NCBI GenBank assembly: GCA_965262305.1
Contig: CBDHEY010000002.1
Coordinates: forward strand, 992,001-1,056,000
Reading direction: 5' to 3'
Source of the DNA: CBDHEY01 sp965262305
Lineage (GTDB): Bacteria > Pseudomonadota > Gammaproteobacteria > Pseudomonadales > Cellvibrionaceae
Length of the DNA: 64,000 nucleotides
A model generated the notes under the pieces. The model worked only from the letters and a program-made list of their open reading frames with translations. It was not told the origin of the DNA and did not search any database. Positions 1 to 8,967 of the stretch are shown piece after piece; positions within the stretch are counted from its first letter, which is position 1; every line of letters begins with the position of its first letter. A program made the position numbers and the translations under genes.

Positions 1-1
1 C

Positions 2-589
2 TACAAGCTCGGTGAAGACATTACGCTTGCTCTAGACTGTGCATCTTCCGAGTTTTATAAAGACGGTGTTTACGATATGTCTGGGGAAGGCAAGAAGTTT
101 TCTGCTTCTGAATTCACTGATTATCTCGCTGACTTGACTGAAAAATTCCCTATTTTGTCTATTGAAGATGGCATGGATGAAAGTGATTGGGATGGCTGGG
201 CAGAGTTAACACAAAAAATCGGTTCTAAAACCCAGTTAGTGGGTGATGACTTGTTTGTAACTAATACCAAAATCCTAAAAGAGGGAATTGATAAAAGCAT
301 CGCTAACTCAATCTTGATTAAATTCAACCAAATTGGTTCTTTGAGTGAAACCCTTGATGCAATCAAAATGGCTCAAGACGCAGGTTATACAGCTGTGATC
401 TCCCACCGATCTGGCGAAACAGAAGATACAACGATTGCTGATCTTGCTGTGGCAACTTCGGCAGGACAGATTAAGACGGGTTCGTTATCTCGTTCAGATC
501 GTATTGCAAAATATAACCGTTTGTTACGTATCGAAGCTGAGCTTGGGTCTGAAAAAGCGCCTTACCGCGGTAGAGCCGAGTTTAAATAA
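2..589 (+). CDS. eno: Enolase, C-terminal part (5' end outside window)
   Basis: Enolase converts 2-phosphoglycerate to phosphoenolpyruvate in glycolysis. The frame is open from the first bases of the window, so only the C-terminal ~195 residues of a usual ~430 are present. The TIM-barrel end shows family hallmarks: SIEDGMDESDWDGW (metal ligand region), QLVGDDLFVTN, the catalytic-lysine strand ILIKFNQIGSL and SHRSGETEDTTIADLAVA. The stop is followed by a good hairpin terminator. Enolase next to ftsB-ispD-ispF is a conserved gammaproteobacterial arrangement. The identity is certain; only the upstream part is missing. Confidence 0.98.
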   Translation, partial: YKLGEDITLALDCASSEFYKDGVYDMSGEGKKFSASEFTDYLADLTEKFPILSIEDGMDESDWDGWAELTQKIGSKTQLVGDDLFVTNTKILKEGIDKSIANSILIKFNQIGSLSETLDAIKMAQDAGYTAVISHRSGETEDTTIADLAVATSAGQIKTGSLSRSDRIAKYNRLLRIEAELGSEKAPYRGRAEFK

Positions 590-626
590 GTTAGCAGTTA
601 ATACTTAAATCTGCGTTTCAATAAGT

Positions 627-657
627 AAAGGTCGGCGAAATGCTGACCTTTCTTTTT
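627..657 (+). terminator. Rho-independent terminator of eno
   Basis: The arms AAAGGTCGGC and GCTGACCTTT pair over 10 bp with one G-U, around a GAAAT loop, and run into a T-rich tract. It lies 38 bases after the eno stop and before ftsB. Confidence 0.85.
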
Positions 658-699
658 TGTGATAAGCTTACTTAACGTTTAAGCTATTATTAGTTCAGA

Positions 700-972
700 G
701 TGAAAATATTAATTGGTGTTTTAATCGTTTTCTTGCTTTATTTTCAATACCGAATATGGGTGGGTGAAGGAAGTTTTGCGCAAGTTCATGCGTTAAAAAA
801 ACTAATTGCAACACAGCAAGCGGAAAACGAACGACTGCGCGAACGTAATAGAATATTGGCAGCTGAAGTCGAAGCCCTTAAAACCGGGACAGAAGGTATT
901 GAGGGTACAGCGAGATCAGAGTTAGGGTTAATTAAAGAAAACGAAACTTTTTATAAAGTCGTTGAAGAATAA
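700..972 (+). CDS. ftsB: Cell division protein FtsB
   Basis: FtsB is a small bitopic inner-membrane protein of the divisome FtsQBL subcomplex, which signals activation of septal peptidoglycan synthesis. The 90-residue product has an N-terminal membrane segment (about residues 2-18). A leucine-rich coiled coil follows (about 30-62: LKKLIATQQAENERLRERN). The C-terminal end has the family's LGLIKENETFYKVVEE. The start is GTG with a poor Shine-Dalgarno sequence. It stands between eno and ispD as in most gammaproteobacteria, 14 bases ahead of ispD, so the two are probably co-transcribed. Confidence 0.95.
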   Translation: MKILIGVLIVFLLYFQYRIWVGEGSFAQVHALKKLIATQQAENERLRERNRILAAEVEALKTGTEGIEGTARSELGLIKENETFYKVVEE

Positions 973-986
973 GCTGTACTGTTTCA

Positions 987-1748
987 GTGAAAACCATTCA
1001 AAAGATTAGTCAAAAAATTTCCAATCCAATATGGGTTGTCATTCCAGCAGCAGGAATTGGCTCACGAATGAATGCCGACCAACCTAAGCAATATTTAACG
1101 CTAAAAAATAAAACCGTTCTTGATATCACTATCAGTAAATTTGTTTCATTAGACTATGTCACTAAGATTATTGTTTGTTTGAATTCAAGTGATAAATATT
1201 GGTGTGATTCTGAATATACTTCTGATTCACGCGTTGTAACTGTGTTAGGAGGGGAAAGTCGCAGCAAATCCGTGTTAAATGGCTTAGAGTATGTTTTAAA
1301 TAACCAACCTGAGAAAAATGGCGTTGAACCCTGGGTTTTAGTTCATGATGCGGCTAGACCATGTGTTACTCTTGAAAAGATTAATGAACTTGTTGAATAT
1401 TGTTTTAATACGAAGCAAGGTGCGATCTTAGCTGTACCGGTTTCAGATACGGTTAAACAGGTTAAGCGTGACAAGGCAATTCAAGCCACTCTAGATCGAT
1501 CTCAATTATGGTTAGCGCATACCCCTCAGTTTTTTAGTGCAAAAGAATTAAAAGCTGCGCTAGAGTATTCAAGTAAGAAACACATTGAGGTTACAGACGA
1601 AGCTTCCGCCATAGAAAATATGACTGGCTCAGTCGATGTTATTTTGGATCGAAAAGATAATATTAAAATCACTTACCCAGAAGATCTTGACTGGGCAAAC
1701 TATATTTTAGAAAAACATGGAATAGTAATAGGACTGATAAATGAGTAA
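987..1748 (+). CDS. ispD: 2-C-methyl-D-erythritol 4-phosphate cytidylyltransferase IspD
   Basis: IspD transfers CMP from CTP to 2-C-methyl-D-erythritol 4-phosphate in the MEP isoprenoid pathway. The nucleotide-binding loop VVIPAAGIGSRM, with QPKQYL just after it, is at about residues 17-35. The other family blocks are VHDAARPC, VPVSDTVKQV and HTPQFF, with VTDEASAIE near residue 200. The 253 residues are slightly longer than the usual 225-235; the first ~15 residues from the GTG start look like an extension, so a later start is possible. The end overlaps ispF by 8 bases, indicating translational coupling of consecutive pathway enzymes. Confidence 0.96.
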   Translation: MKTIQKISQKISNPIWVVIPAAGIGSRMNADQPKQYLTLKNKTVLDITISKFVSLDYVTKIIVCLNSSDKYWCDSEYTSDSRVVTVLGGESRSKSVLNGLEYVLNNQPEKNGVEPWVLVHDAARPCVTLEKINELVEYCFNTKQGAILAVPVSDTVKQVKRDKAIQATLDRSQLWLAHTPQFFSAKELKAALEYSSKKHIEVTDEASAIENMTGSVDVILDRKDNIKITYPEDLDWANYILEKHGIVIGLINE

Positions 1749-2223
1749 CACGATAAGAATTGGTCAAGGAGTTGATGTTCATAAATTTTGTCCTGGCGAT
1801 AAGATCGTCATCGGAGGGGTCGTTATTCCGCACTCTCAAGCACTAGAAGCTCACTCTGATGGAGATGTTTTATTGCATGCATTATCTGACGCATTGCTAG
1901 GTGCCGCCGCCCTGGGGGATATTGGAAAGCATTTTCCTGATACCGATCCGCAATATGCGAATGCCGATAGTCGTATTTTACTTAGGCTAGTTTATGCAAA
2001 GGTAAAATCACTTGGTTTTGTATTGGGTAATGCTGACATGACCATCATTGCGCAAAAACCTAAGATGGCGCCACATATCGACGATATGCGAGCGCGAATA
2101 GCAGACGATCTTTCAGCAGAAATCGATATGATTAGCGTTAAGGCCACAACAACTGAAAAGTTGGGTTTTAATGGTCGTGAAGAAGGCATTACTTGTCTTG
2201 CCACAGTGTTGTTAAAAAAATAA
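1741..2223 (+). CDS. ispF: 2-C-methyl-D-erythritol 2,4-cyclodiphosphate synthase IspF
   Basis: IspF cyclises CDP-methylerythritol 2-phosphate, releasing CMP, in the MEP pathway. It is a trimeric zinc enzyme. The 160-residue product has the standard length and the metal/substrate motifs: GQGVDVHKF (Asp/His ligands), AHSDGDVLLHALSDALLGA, DIGKHFPDTD and the C-terminal VKATTTEKLGFNGREEGI. It overlaps ispD by 8 bases and is followed 20 bases after its stop by the preferred truD start, so ftsB-ispD-ispF-truD looks like one transcript. Confidence 0.98.
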   Translation: MSNTIRIGQGVDVHKFCPGDKIVIGGVVIPHSQALEAHSDGDVLLHALSDALLGAAALGDIGKHFPDTDPQYANADSRILLRLVYAKVKSLGFVLGNADMTIIAQKPKMAPHIDDMRARIADDLSAEIDMISVKATTTEKLGFNGREEGITCLATVLLKK

Positions 2224-2243
2224 ATTGCGCGCTTCCAAACTTT

Positions 2244-3209
2244 ATGAATTTTGATTTAAATTTCACACATGCTTATGGTTCCCCAAATTTCAGCGCTGAT
2301 TTCCGATCAGTAAATGAAGATTTTATTGTTGAAGAGAATCTAGGATTTGAATTAGAAGAAGAGGGGGAACACCTTTATGTATTGATTCGAAAAAACGGTG
2401 AAAATACAGGATGGATTGCAGAAGCGCTCGCACGTCATTTTAATCTAAGAACATCGGATGTTGGTTATGCGGGTATGAAAGATCGTAATGCGGTCACATC
2501 GCAATGGTTTAGCCTATATCTTCCAAAAGAAAAAAAGGATCCAGAGTGGCAGTCTTTTCTTGATAATACTGACTCAAACATAGAGGTTCTTGATTTTAAT
2601 TGGCATAAAAAGAAACTACGTCGTGGTGACCATCAATCGAATTTTTTTTCAATTTGCTTGCGGAATAGTACAGGTATAGATGAGTCTATTGATCGTATTG
2701 AAAAAATTAACCAAGTTGGCGTACCTAATTATTTTGGTGAACAGCGTTTTGGACGCGATGCTAATAATCTTGTATTGGCCCAAAAATGGTTTGTCGAAGG
2801 TGATCCTATTCGGAAACAGAAATTAAGGGGGATTGTCATTTCAGCGGCTAGGTCCTATTTGTTTAATCAAGTGTTATCAAATCGGGTAAAGGAAGATAGT
2901 TGGAAAGTTTTACTAGATGGTGACCTCCCAGGAAGCTTCCCTACTGGACCTCTATGGGGTCGAGGAAAAACAAAAGTAGAAACTGAAACCCGTGATTTTG
3001 AAGAAGGAATTTTACAAGAGTTTAATTCCTGGCTCGATGGACTTGAGCATTGTGGTTTGTCACAAGAGCGACGAGATCTTGTCTTAATCCCAAAAAACTT
3101 AGCTTACACTGTCGAAGACAATAACTTAACGATTAGCTTTTCGCTCGCCCCAGGACAATTCGCCACTTCAGTATTACGAGAAATTTCTCAGCTCTGTAAT
3201 ACGAATTAA
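2244..3209 (+). CDS. truD: tRNA pseudouridine(13) synthase TruD
   Basis: TruD isomerises uridine 13 of tRNA-Glu. The catalytic motif GYAGMKDRNAVTSQWFS is near residues 73-89 (the Asp is the nucleophile). The family blocks NYFGEQRFGRDANNL and GLSQERRDL with RDFEEG follow, and the end is PGQFATSVLREI. I prefer the ATG at 2244, giving 321 residues. A TTG 51 bases upstream would lie inside ispF and add a tail (SCHSVVKKINCALPNF) that does not resemble TruD. The stop is one base from the convergent FHA gene. Confidence 0.95.
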   Translation: MNFDLNFTHAYGSPNFSADFRSVNEDFIVEENLGFELEEEGEHLYVLIRKNGENTGWIAEALARHFNLRTSDVGYAGMKDRNAVTSQWFSLYLPKEKKDPEWQSFLDNTDSNIEVLDFNWHKKKLRRGDHQSNFFSICLRNSTGIDESIDRIEKINQVGVPNYFGEQRFGRDANNLVLAQKWFVEGDPIRKQKLRGIVISAARSYLFNQVLSNRVKEDSWKVLLDGDLPGSFPTGPLWGRGKTKVETETRDFEEGILQEFNSWLDGLEHCGLSQERRDLVLIPKNLAYTVEDNNLTISFSLAPGQFATSVLREISQLCNTN

Positions 3210-3210
3210 T

Positions 3211-4029
3211 TTATTTGATAATAAATTGTAAAGTTACAGTACCTAGTTGTATATCGTCTTTGCTGTTTATAGAGTGTGAAGTCATTTTTTGGTTTTTAAT
3301 TGTCATGCCATTCTTAGAATTTTGATCAATTATTTTCCATAGACCCGCATTAAATTCTAATTTTGCATGTGACTCAGAAATACATGGATCTTCAATTTTA
3401 ATCGCAGATTTATCCGAACGTCCAATACTCCAGCTTTCCGTTTTTTGCGAGGTGGCAATGCTTTTTACAATGGGAGCTTTATTTTTTTCATAGATGACTA
3501 ATGCCATCACTGCATTTTCTTGGCTTTTTCTAAAACGTTGTTGTACTAACGCATTAACTAAGTCGATATCTTTGGTAACATGATCAGTAGCATTCGGTGT
3601 TGAGCTCCAACTTGCGGGTAACTCGAATTTTTCCATCATTACTGTAGAGTTTTCATCTTCCTCGTCTTCTATCATCAGAAAGTCTGAACCTGATTCGTTT
3701 CCAAAAACTCGTTTATTAAATACGAGCGTGGCATTTTGGTCTGCTAGTTGGAGTGAAAAGACTTCTTCGCCGAAAGTGATGAGATCTCCAGGTTTTATTA
3801 TGCAGGGTTCTTCTAGTCGAATACTATTTACGAAGGTTCCATTGGTTGAGTGAAGATCGATAATCTCGGGACTATCTTCTTTAATAACAATTCTAGCGTG
3901 TTCGCGTGAAAGGCTCGGGCTATCAATTTGAATATTCGAAAATTCACTCCTGCCAATTAGCACAGATCTATCCATAATTTTGAATTCACGATTGTCTTTA
4001 AGATGCTTGAGTAAGTAAATTCTTTCCAT
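3211..4029 (-). CDS. Double FHA-domain protein
   Basis: This is a predicted cytoplasmic phosphothreonine-binding protein without a signal peptide or membrane segment. The first FHA domain (about residues 1-90) shows GRSEFSNIQI, SLSREHARI and LHSTNGTFVN. A ~100-residue acidic middle part follows. The second FHA domain (about 190-270) has SIGRSDKSAIKIEDPCIS with SHAKLEF and NSKNGMTIKN. I chose the ATG at 4029, where the FHA fold begins. An ATG at 4095 would add 22 unrelated residues and has no ribosome binding site. FHA proteins usually read out Ser/Thr kinase signals, but no kinase or phosphatase lies nearby, so the partner is unknown. Confidence 0.85.
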   Translation of the reverse strand: MERIYLLKHLKDNREFKIMDRSVLIGRSEFSNIQIDSPSLSREHARIVIKEDSPEIIDLHSTNGTFVNSIRLEEPCIIKPGDLITFGEEVFSLQLADQNATLVFNKRVFGNESGSDFLMIEDEEDENSTVMMEKFELPASWSSTPNATDHVTKDIDLVNALVQQRFRKSQENAVMALVIYEKNKAPIVKSIATSQKTESWSIGRSDKSAIKIEDPCISESHAKLEFNAGLWKIIDQNSKNGMTIKNQKMTSHSINSKDDIQLGTVTLQFIIK

Positions 4030-4198
4030 TTTATTTGTTCTCGTAATATCTGCGTACGCGTAAATATTGGAGCAATTAATTTCAAATTGCGTCATAGTTT
4101 ATTTTAAAACGGCTACTTCTTAAGTATACGCATGGCAAAGCGGGGGTGGGAATAGTTTTTCTAGAATAAAGGTAATATTTTAGAGGAATCTGATGTAG

Positions 4199-4229
4199 AA
4201 AGAGCGCTGAATAATCTAGCGCTCTTTTT
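4199..4229 (-). terminator. Hairpin after the glycosidase gene
   Basis: The arms AAAGAGCGCT and AGCGCTCTTT pair perfectly over 10 bp around a 9-base loop. It sits 46 bases beyond the stop of the minus-strand glycosidase gene. The T tract on that strand is short, so termination may be partial. Confidence 0.6.
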
Positions 4230-4274
4230 CAATTACGTGACTAAAAGTTTTAATAGATAATTAAAAAACCATAT

Positions 4275-7200
4275 TTATGGTGCTGCTACAAATCTCCAAC
4301 GGGTAAAATCACCTGTCCAACTAGAAGGTTGTTGCGAAATTGCGCTATTGGCCGTGGCACTTAGGAAGATATACTTGCCCGTAGCACGGTTAATAATATG
4401 GCCATGGTTATCTCCGCGATCCTGATAGCTCCATTGCGTCCAGTTTCCGCGCCAAGAGTTTGGGACAACAGAAATAGGGGATCCATTGCTAGTATCGTCT
4501 GGTTTAATAAAGTTTCCGCTCTCTCTACTTTGTATGTGGAAGAAATTTCCATTTTCAACCCGTTGCCACTGAACACAGCTTCCCGTGCGAGAATTTGGCC
4601 GACTCCTTACGACAGTCGGCGTATCTGTTGCACAAGAATGAATTTTTGCACCCGTTGGTTTGTGAACGATGAACGACCAATTCGACGAGGAATTTGGTGT
4701 GGCTGTAGCGGCAGGTTCGGGGGTAGATGTTGCTGTTGGCAGAGGTGCGGCCGTAGCCGTTGTCGTTGGTAATGGCTCAGGGGTCGACGTAGCTGTTGGC
4801 AGAGGAGCAGGTGTAGCGGTCGGCGCGGGAACTGATGTGGCTGTAGCTGTTGGAATTGGAGCCGGTGTTGGTGTGGCTTCTAGATCTGCGTATTCAACGT
4901 AACGATCATTATTTGTTTCATTGCGCCACGCAGTTGTTACGCCAGAAAAGCGTGTTAAACGAGAATCCCCCCAGTCAGCAGATGGCCAGCCTTGCTCAGG
5001 CCAATTTGAACTGATGTAGGATATCAGTTTCACGTCATTGTTATTGACGACATTAAATAAGCGACGAAGATATTCCTGGAAGTCAGTCTCGGAGTTTACG
5101 GCAGGTGGTCGAGCAGTTGATTCAGGAATTGCGAGTGCTTTCCCTCGATTGTTTACCCAATCCATTGCGCGTTGCGCTTCATCCCAAATTTCGTCCCCTG
5201 GACTGCAGAAAGTTTGATTCGGTAAAGGCATACATACCACGGAATTAAATACGCTAAAGCCAACAAAATCGACAAAATCATCGCCAGGGTAAAGTGTTTC
5301 TACATCGTTAACCACAGTGATTGGGTGGTACATAAATGCGACATTATCTACCCCGTTAGTATTACGGATTCTATTTGCAATGTAGTTGTAAGCATTCGCG
5401 TAGAGGTTGCCACTTCCAAAAACAGAGGTACTTACTTCATAGCCTATTCGTAGTACAAAGTTTCTAGAAGGCTGGTCGTTCATGGTACTAGCAAAGCTAT
5501 CTATTTGATTGTCCAGTTGTCCATTTGCAATGGCACTTAATGCTGCGGTGACGGAATTAAATCCACCTTCGCCAGGGTTATCTTTAATATTTATTGCGAC
5601 TAGTGAGAAGGAATCAGAATAACTATTGTTAAGCGTGTTTAAATGAAATTGTGCATTAGCGTCGGTATCATCTCCAACACCTCCTCTAATTGTGCCTGAA
5701 TAAATACTCCCATAGTGAGAACCGCCCGCTGGTGCTCCAAATTCTTGAACATATTCATTGTATTCACCCCACACATTTTGCCCAACTAACAAGATCGTTT
5801 TGTTCGAACCTGGGTCGAATTTTCCTCCCGAACTTGATCCAGGTGTTGATGTTGGAGTGGGTTGCGGCACTGGCGTTGGTGAAGCTGATTGTGGCCCAAT
5901 AAATTCAACAAAGTCGTAATTCATTGCAGTATCGCCGTCTTGAAAAATGAATTGAACAGACGCATTTTGTGGAATCATAAGGTTCATTTCCGCACTCGTA
6001 TACTGGCCCTGCCAAGCACCAGAGGCGTTGAAATTAAGCTTGTTGATTGATCCGCCATTGACAATAACGCTGATTTGACCACTTAACTCTGAAGCATATT
6101 GCACTCTAATTCGTTCAGAGGAAGGAACACTGTCGAATTGAATGCCATTTCCTGCGCCAAATGTTCCACCAACAGCTTCCATTTGCGAAGCGGCAGAATC
6201 ACTAAATACCGAGGCATCTCCCAAAAGCACAGCATTTTCAGCTTCTCTTCGGACAACCGAGTCATTGATTGGATTGGGTGTTTCATTTGTATTGGGCGTT
6301 GGCGTCGCAGTGGGTATTGGTGTAACGGAAGGTGTGGGGGCTGGGCCTGGTGTTGCGCCATTGTTTCCTGGAAGAACAGGGTCGACAATTGCATCTAGAG
6401 GAATAGCCTGTGGGTTTGAGTCGTAAGTTTCATTGATCACTGTCCAGCCAGATTGATTTCTAAACTGGGCAATTAGATTTTCGGCGGCTTGATTCGTAAT
6501 ATATCGATATTCGCCGGCTTCTGTGGGTTGTACTGCAATAATTGCAGAGGCAACGGTAATAGGGCCCTGTTGACGATTCGCAGGATTATGTCGATCTTGA
6601 GAAACTAGCGTGGCGGAAGCGTTATAGTCATCGGTTTTCGACATATTAATGACGGCTTGTAGTTCATCGTCTATATAAAACGCGAGGCCATAACCTGGTT
6701 CGCCAGAAATCAATGGGTCATAGCCTTCTGCAGTTCTCAGACCCGCAAATAGTACGTTTTTTGTGAACCCATCTCTAAAATCAATATTCGGATCGAGGTT
6801 GTACGCAAAACCTGGCGTGCCAAAATCTCTTGGTTGAGATCCCCCGGGATACTCTGATGGTGACCAAGACGAGTGATGCCAACCCGGAATATGGAGTGGG
6901 TTTAGCCCAGCTACTGAGGAATATGTTTCAGGAACAACTGCATCGGGCCACCAACCTTCAGGAGCAAGAGGGACGGTAATCGTTTGTCCTGGGTTTAGAA
7001 TGTTCATCACTTGACCTGGTTGCTCAGTTCCAGGGAAACTTCCTGTGGTGATTATGTATGAAAAATTGGTTTCGTTTTTGGCTTTGAGACGATTGTCACC
7101 TTCTACAAAAAGTGGTTCTTGAGTGGCAACCACTTCGCCGTTAACAAAATAGAGACCAGCATCTTGCACAAGATCTCTATTTACACCCTGATTATTTGGC

Positions 7201-7571
7201 AATATCTGTTGAGGTCCAACAAAAGGCCATTTATTTCCTTCTGAATAAACAGGAACATGTCCGGTATAGCCTTCTGGAACTCCAGAAAAAATATTCATGG
7301 CTAGTCCTGTTTTGTGGTAAGGGTTAGAAAGCAGCCCGGGAATCTGACTTGGCTTAACAAACCCCCTGTCTACTCTCCATGGCGCAAGCACATCGATTCC
7401 TGTTGGGTAGACCCAATTTTCATATCGTGCAATTCGGCCATTGCGGCTTAGACCAGGTCCATTATCCGATACATTAAAATCAGGTTCATTCGACGGTGGC
7501 GTATTTGCAACTTGCGCCATTGCTAACATTGGTGTAAAGATAGAAATCAGTAAAGTTATAAATTTTGTCAT
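4275..7571 (-). CDS. Secreted multimodular GH26-like glycoside hydrolase
   Basis: This is a predicted extracellular polysaccharide-degrading enzyme of 1098 residues from the ATG at 7571. A longer frame to 7649 adds 26 residues in front of the signal peptide, so I reject it. The signal peptide (MTKFITLLISIFTPMLAMAQ) is followed by: an unrecognised domain (about 25-390); a Thr/Pro linker; a CBM6/35-like module (about 430-557, starting RREAENAVLLG); a linker; a GH26-like barrel (about 590-890); a long PTAT/PEP linker; and a C-terminal beta-trefoil-like binding module (about 965-1098). In the barrel FVLRIGYEV and LAIPESTA carry the likely acid/base and nucleophile glutamates, with DDFVDFVGFSVF between them. 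The substrate (mannan, agar or other) cannot be read from sequence. Confidence 0.8.
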   Translation of the reverse strand: MTKFITLLISIFTPMLAMAQVANTPPSNEPDFNVSDNGPGLSRNGRIARYENWVYPTGIDVLAPWRVDRGFVKPSQIPGLLSNPYHKTGLAMNIFSGVPEGYTGHVPVYSEGNKWPFVGPQQILPNNQGVNRDLVQDAGLYFVNGEVVATQEPLFVEGDNRLKAKNETNFSYIITTGSFPGTEQPGQVMNILNPGQTITVPLAPEGWWPDAVVPETYSSVAGLNPLHIPGWHHSSWSPSEYPGGSQPRDFGTPGFAYNLDPNIDFRDGFTKNVLFAGLRTAEGYDPLISGEPGYGLAFYIDDELQAVINMSKTDDYNASATLVSQDRHNPANRQQGPITVASAIIAVQPTEAGEYRYITNQAAENLIAQFRNQSGWTVINETYDSNPQAIPLDAIVDPVLPGNNGATPGPAPTPSVTPIPTATPTPNTNETPNPINDSVVRREAENAVLLGDASVFSDSAASQMEAVGGTFGAGNGIQFDSVPSSERIRVQYASELSGQISVIVNGGSINKLNFNASGAWQGQYTSAEMNLMIPQNASVQFIFQDGDTAMNYDFVEFIGPQSASPTPVPQPTPTSTPGSSSGGKFDPGSNKTILLVGQNVWGEYNEYVQEFGAPAGGSHYGSIYSGTIRGGVGDDTDANAQFHLNTLNNSYSDSFSLVAINIKDNPGEGGFNSVTAALSAIANGQLDNQIDSFASTMNDQPSRNFVLRIGYEVSTSVFGSGNLYANAYNYIANRIRNTNGVDNVAFMYHPITVVNDVETLYPGDDFVDFVGFSVFNSVVCMPLPNQTFCSPGDEIWDEAQRAMDWVNNRGKALAIPESTARPPAVNSETDFQEYLRRLFNVVNNNDVKLISYISSNWPEQGWPSADWGDSRLTRFSGVTTAWRNETNNDRYVEYADLEATPTPAPIPTATATSVPAPTATPAPLPTATSTPEPLPTTTATAAPLPTATSTPEPAATATPNSSSNWSFIVHKPTGAKIHSCATDTPTVVRSRPNSRTGSCVQWQRVENGNFFHIQSRESGNFIKPDDTSNGSPISVVPNSWRGNWTQWSYQDRGDNHGHIINRATGKYIFLSATANSAISQQPSSWTGDFTRWRFVAAP

Positions 7572-7917
7572 TAATTGCAACCCAGTTTTATTTAGTAATA
7601 AAAAATATCTTATCACTCGTTGTTTGCAGTCTCTTGTTATTAGTTTCACAGATTTTATCTATCTAATATTTGATAAGTGGTTTTGTGACTTGTCATCACA
7701 ATTACAGTTTCCTATGTACGTTTGTTAAAAAACAAATACGTTCGTTTTTTGTTTTTTGCGATTCACGTCTCTTTCCCATAGTGAATATGTTCCTTCAATT
7801 AAATTTCTAAATGAAAAGTAAATTTGATTTAGATTAAAAAGCTAAGTCTGTATTTGCCTTAGAATTTGAATTGTTGGCAAGTGAATAAGCAATTTTTAAT
7901 TTCTAGGAGTGATTTGA
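7572..7917. other. Divergent intergenic region with two competing hairpins
   Basis: This 346-base AT-rich region separates the glycosidase (minus) from the aldolase operon (plus). At 7721-7736 TTTGTT and AACAAA form a small hairpin. The right half of that hairpin can instead pair further downstream: AAAAAACAAATACG (7727-7740) with CGTTTTTTGTTTTTT (7743-7757, one bulge). The two structures exclude one another, as in attenuators. I could not place a clear sigma-70 promoter. Confidence 0.3.
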
Positions 7918-8883
7918 ATGACTCTAATTAAGCGCCAAGATGTGTTGATTCCGGCTATGGTACCCGATAATTTTCGCGAAACTTATATCGATAATTATTT
8001 ACGCGCAACTCATTCGACTGGCCGTCTGATGATGTTTGCTGGAGATCAAAAAATAGAACATCTCAATGATGATTTCTATGGTGATTCATCTTTTGGACCA
8101 ATAGCGAAAGAAGACCGTGACCCAGAGCATTTATTTGAAATTGCAGAACAAGGGCGGGTAGGTGTGTTTGCAGCACAGTTGGGATTAATTTCCCGTTATG
8201 GTCGAGGTTATAAAGATATAAATTATTTGCTAAAGCTTAACTCAAAATCACATCTTGTTGATCTTGAACAACATGAGCCTATAAGCCAATTACTTTGGTC
8301 AATAGAACAGGTTCTTGATCTAAAAGCGCGGTCGGGACTGAATATTGTCGGTGTTGGTTACACTTGTTACCTAGGTAGCGAATATGAAACTCAAATGTTA
8401 GCTGAAGCGGCAGATTTGATTTCTAAAGCTCATTCCCAAGGCTTAATAACCTGTATTTGGATGTATCCGCGAGGGAAAGCCATATCCAACGAAAAAGATT
8501 CTCATCTTATTGCTGGTGCCGCAGGTGTCGCTGCATGCTTAGGGGCGGACTTTGTAAAAATTAACTTTCCTAGCGGAAATTCAAGTTCAGAGCGCGCAGA
8601 CTTACTCAAAGAAGCTGTTTGGGCCGCTGGTCGAACAGGAGTGATTTGTGCTGGTGGAGGATCCATCAAAGCTGAAGACTTACTAGAACAATTATATGAT
8701 CAAGTCCATATTAGTGGTGTTAAAGGCAATGCTACAGGTCGAAATATTCATCAAAGAGATTTGTCTTCCGCTATTAAATTGTGTAACGCAATTTCTTCAA
8801 TTTTACATGGCAATTGCGATCTCGAGTTTGCTACTAAGGTTTATCGTGGTGAAGCATCGTATAACACCGACGAACTTACATAG
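7918..8883 (+). CDS. Class I fructose-bisphosphate aldolase, DhnA/archaeal type
   Basis: This enzyme cleaves or forms fructose 1,6-bisphosphate through a Schiff base and needs no metal. The 321-residue product is a TIM barrel of the DhnA/FbaB/LacD superfamily. It has MMFAGDQKIEHL near the N-terminus, IWMYPRGKAI, GADFVKINFPSG (the Lys near residue 213 is the likely Schiff-base lysine), VICAGGGSI and GVKGNATGRNIHQRD (phosphate site). It starts at ATG with a strong AGGAG. It is first in a run aldolase - phosphofructokinase - PEP carboxykinase, which supports a role in hexose/triose interconversion. It is clearly distinct from E. coli FbaB in the N-terminal third, so I give no symbol. Confidence 0.85.
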   Translation: MTLIKRQDVLIPAMVPDNFRETYIDNYLRATHSTGRLMMFAGDQKIEHLNDDFYGDSSFGPIAKEDRDPEHLFEIAEQGRVGVFAAQLGLISRYGRGYKDINYLLKLNSKSHLVDLEQHEPISQLLWSIEQVLDLKARSGLNIVGVGYTCYLGSEYETQMLAEAADLISKAHSQGLITCIWMYPRGKAISNEKDSHLIAGAAGVAACLGADFVKINFPSGNSSSERADLLKEAVWAAGRTGVICAGGGSIKAEDLLEQLYDQVHISGVKGNATGRNIHQRDLSSAIKLCNAISSILHGNCDLEFATKVYRGEASYNTDELT

Positions 8884-8967
8884 TTAGATTCAAAGCTTAG
8901 ATCGTCTGATTCAAAAATTAAAAAAGGATTTCAAATAGATAAATGTGTTAATTAAATAGGTAACAGC

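Noticed and set aside
4398..4902. Plus-strand frames of up to 124 codons with Gly/Val repeats
   Set aside because: They are antisense of the Thr/Pro linker and binding module of the glycosidase. The repeat pattern is a mirror of that linker, and no ribosome binding site or family supports them.
6099..6426. Overlapping plus-strand frames near the CBM linker
   Set aside because: These are shadows of the second Thr/Pro linker in the same glycosidase gene, and the correct frame is the 1098-residue protein.
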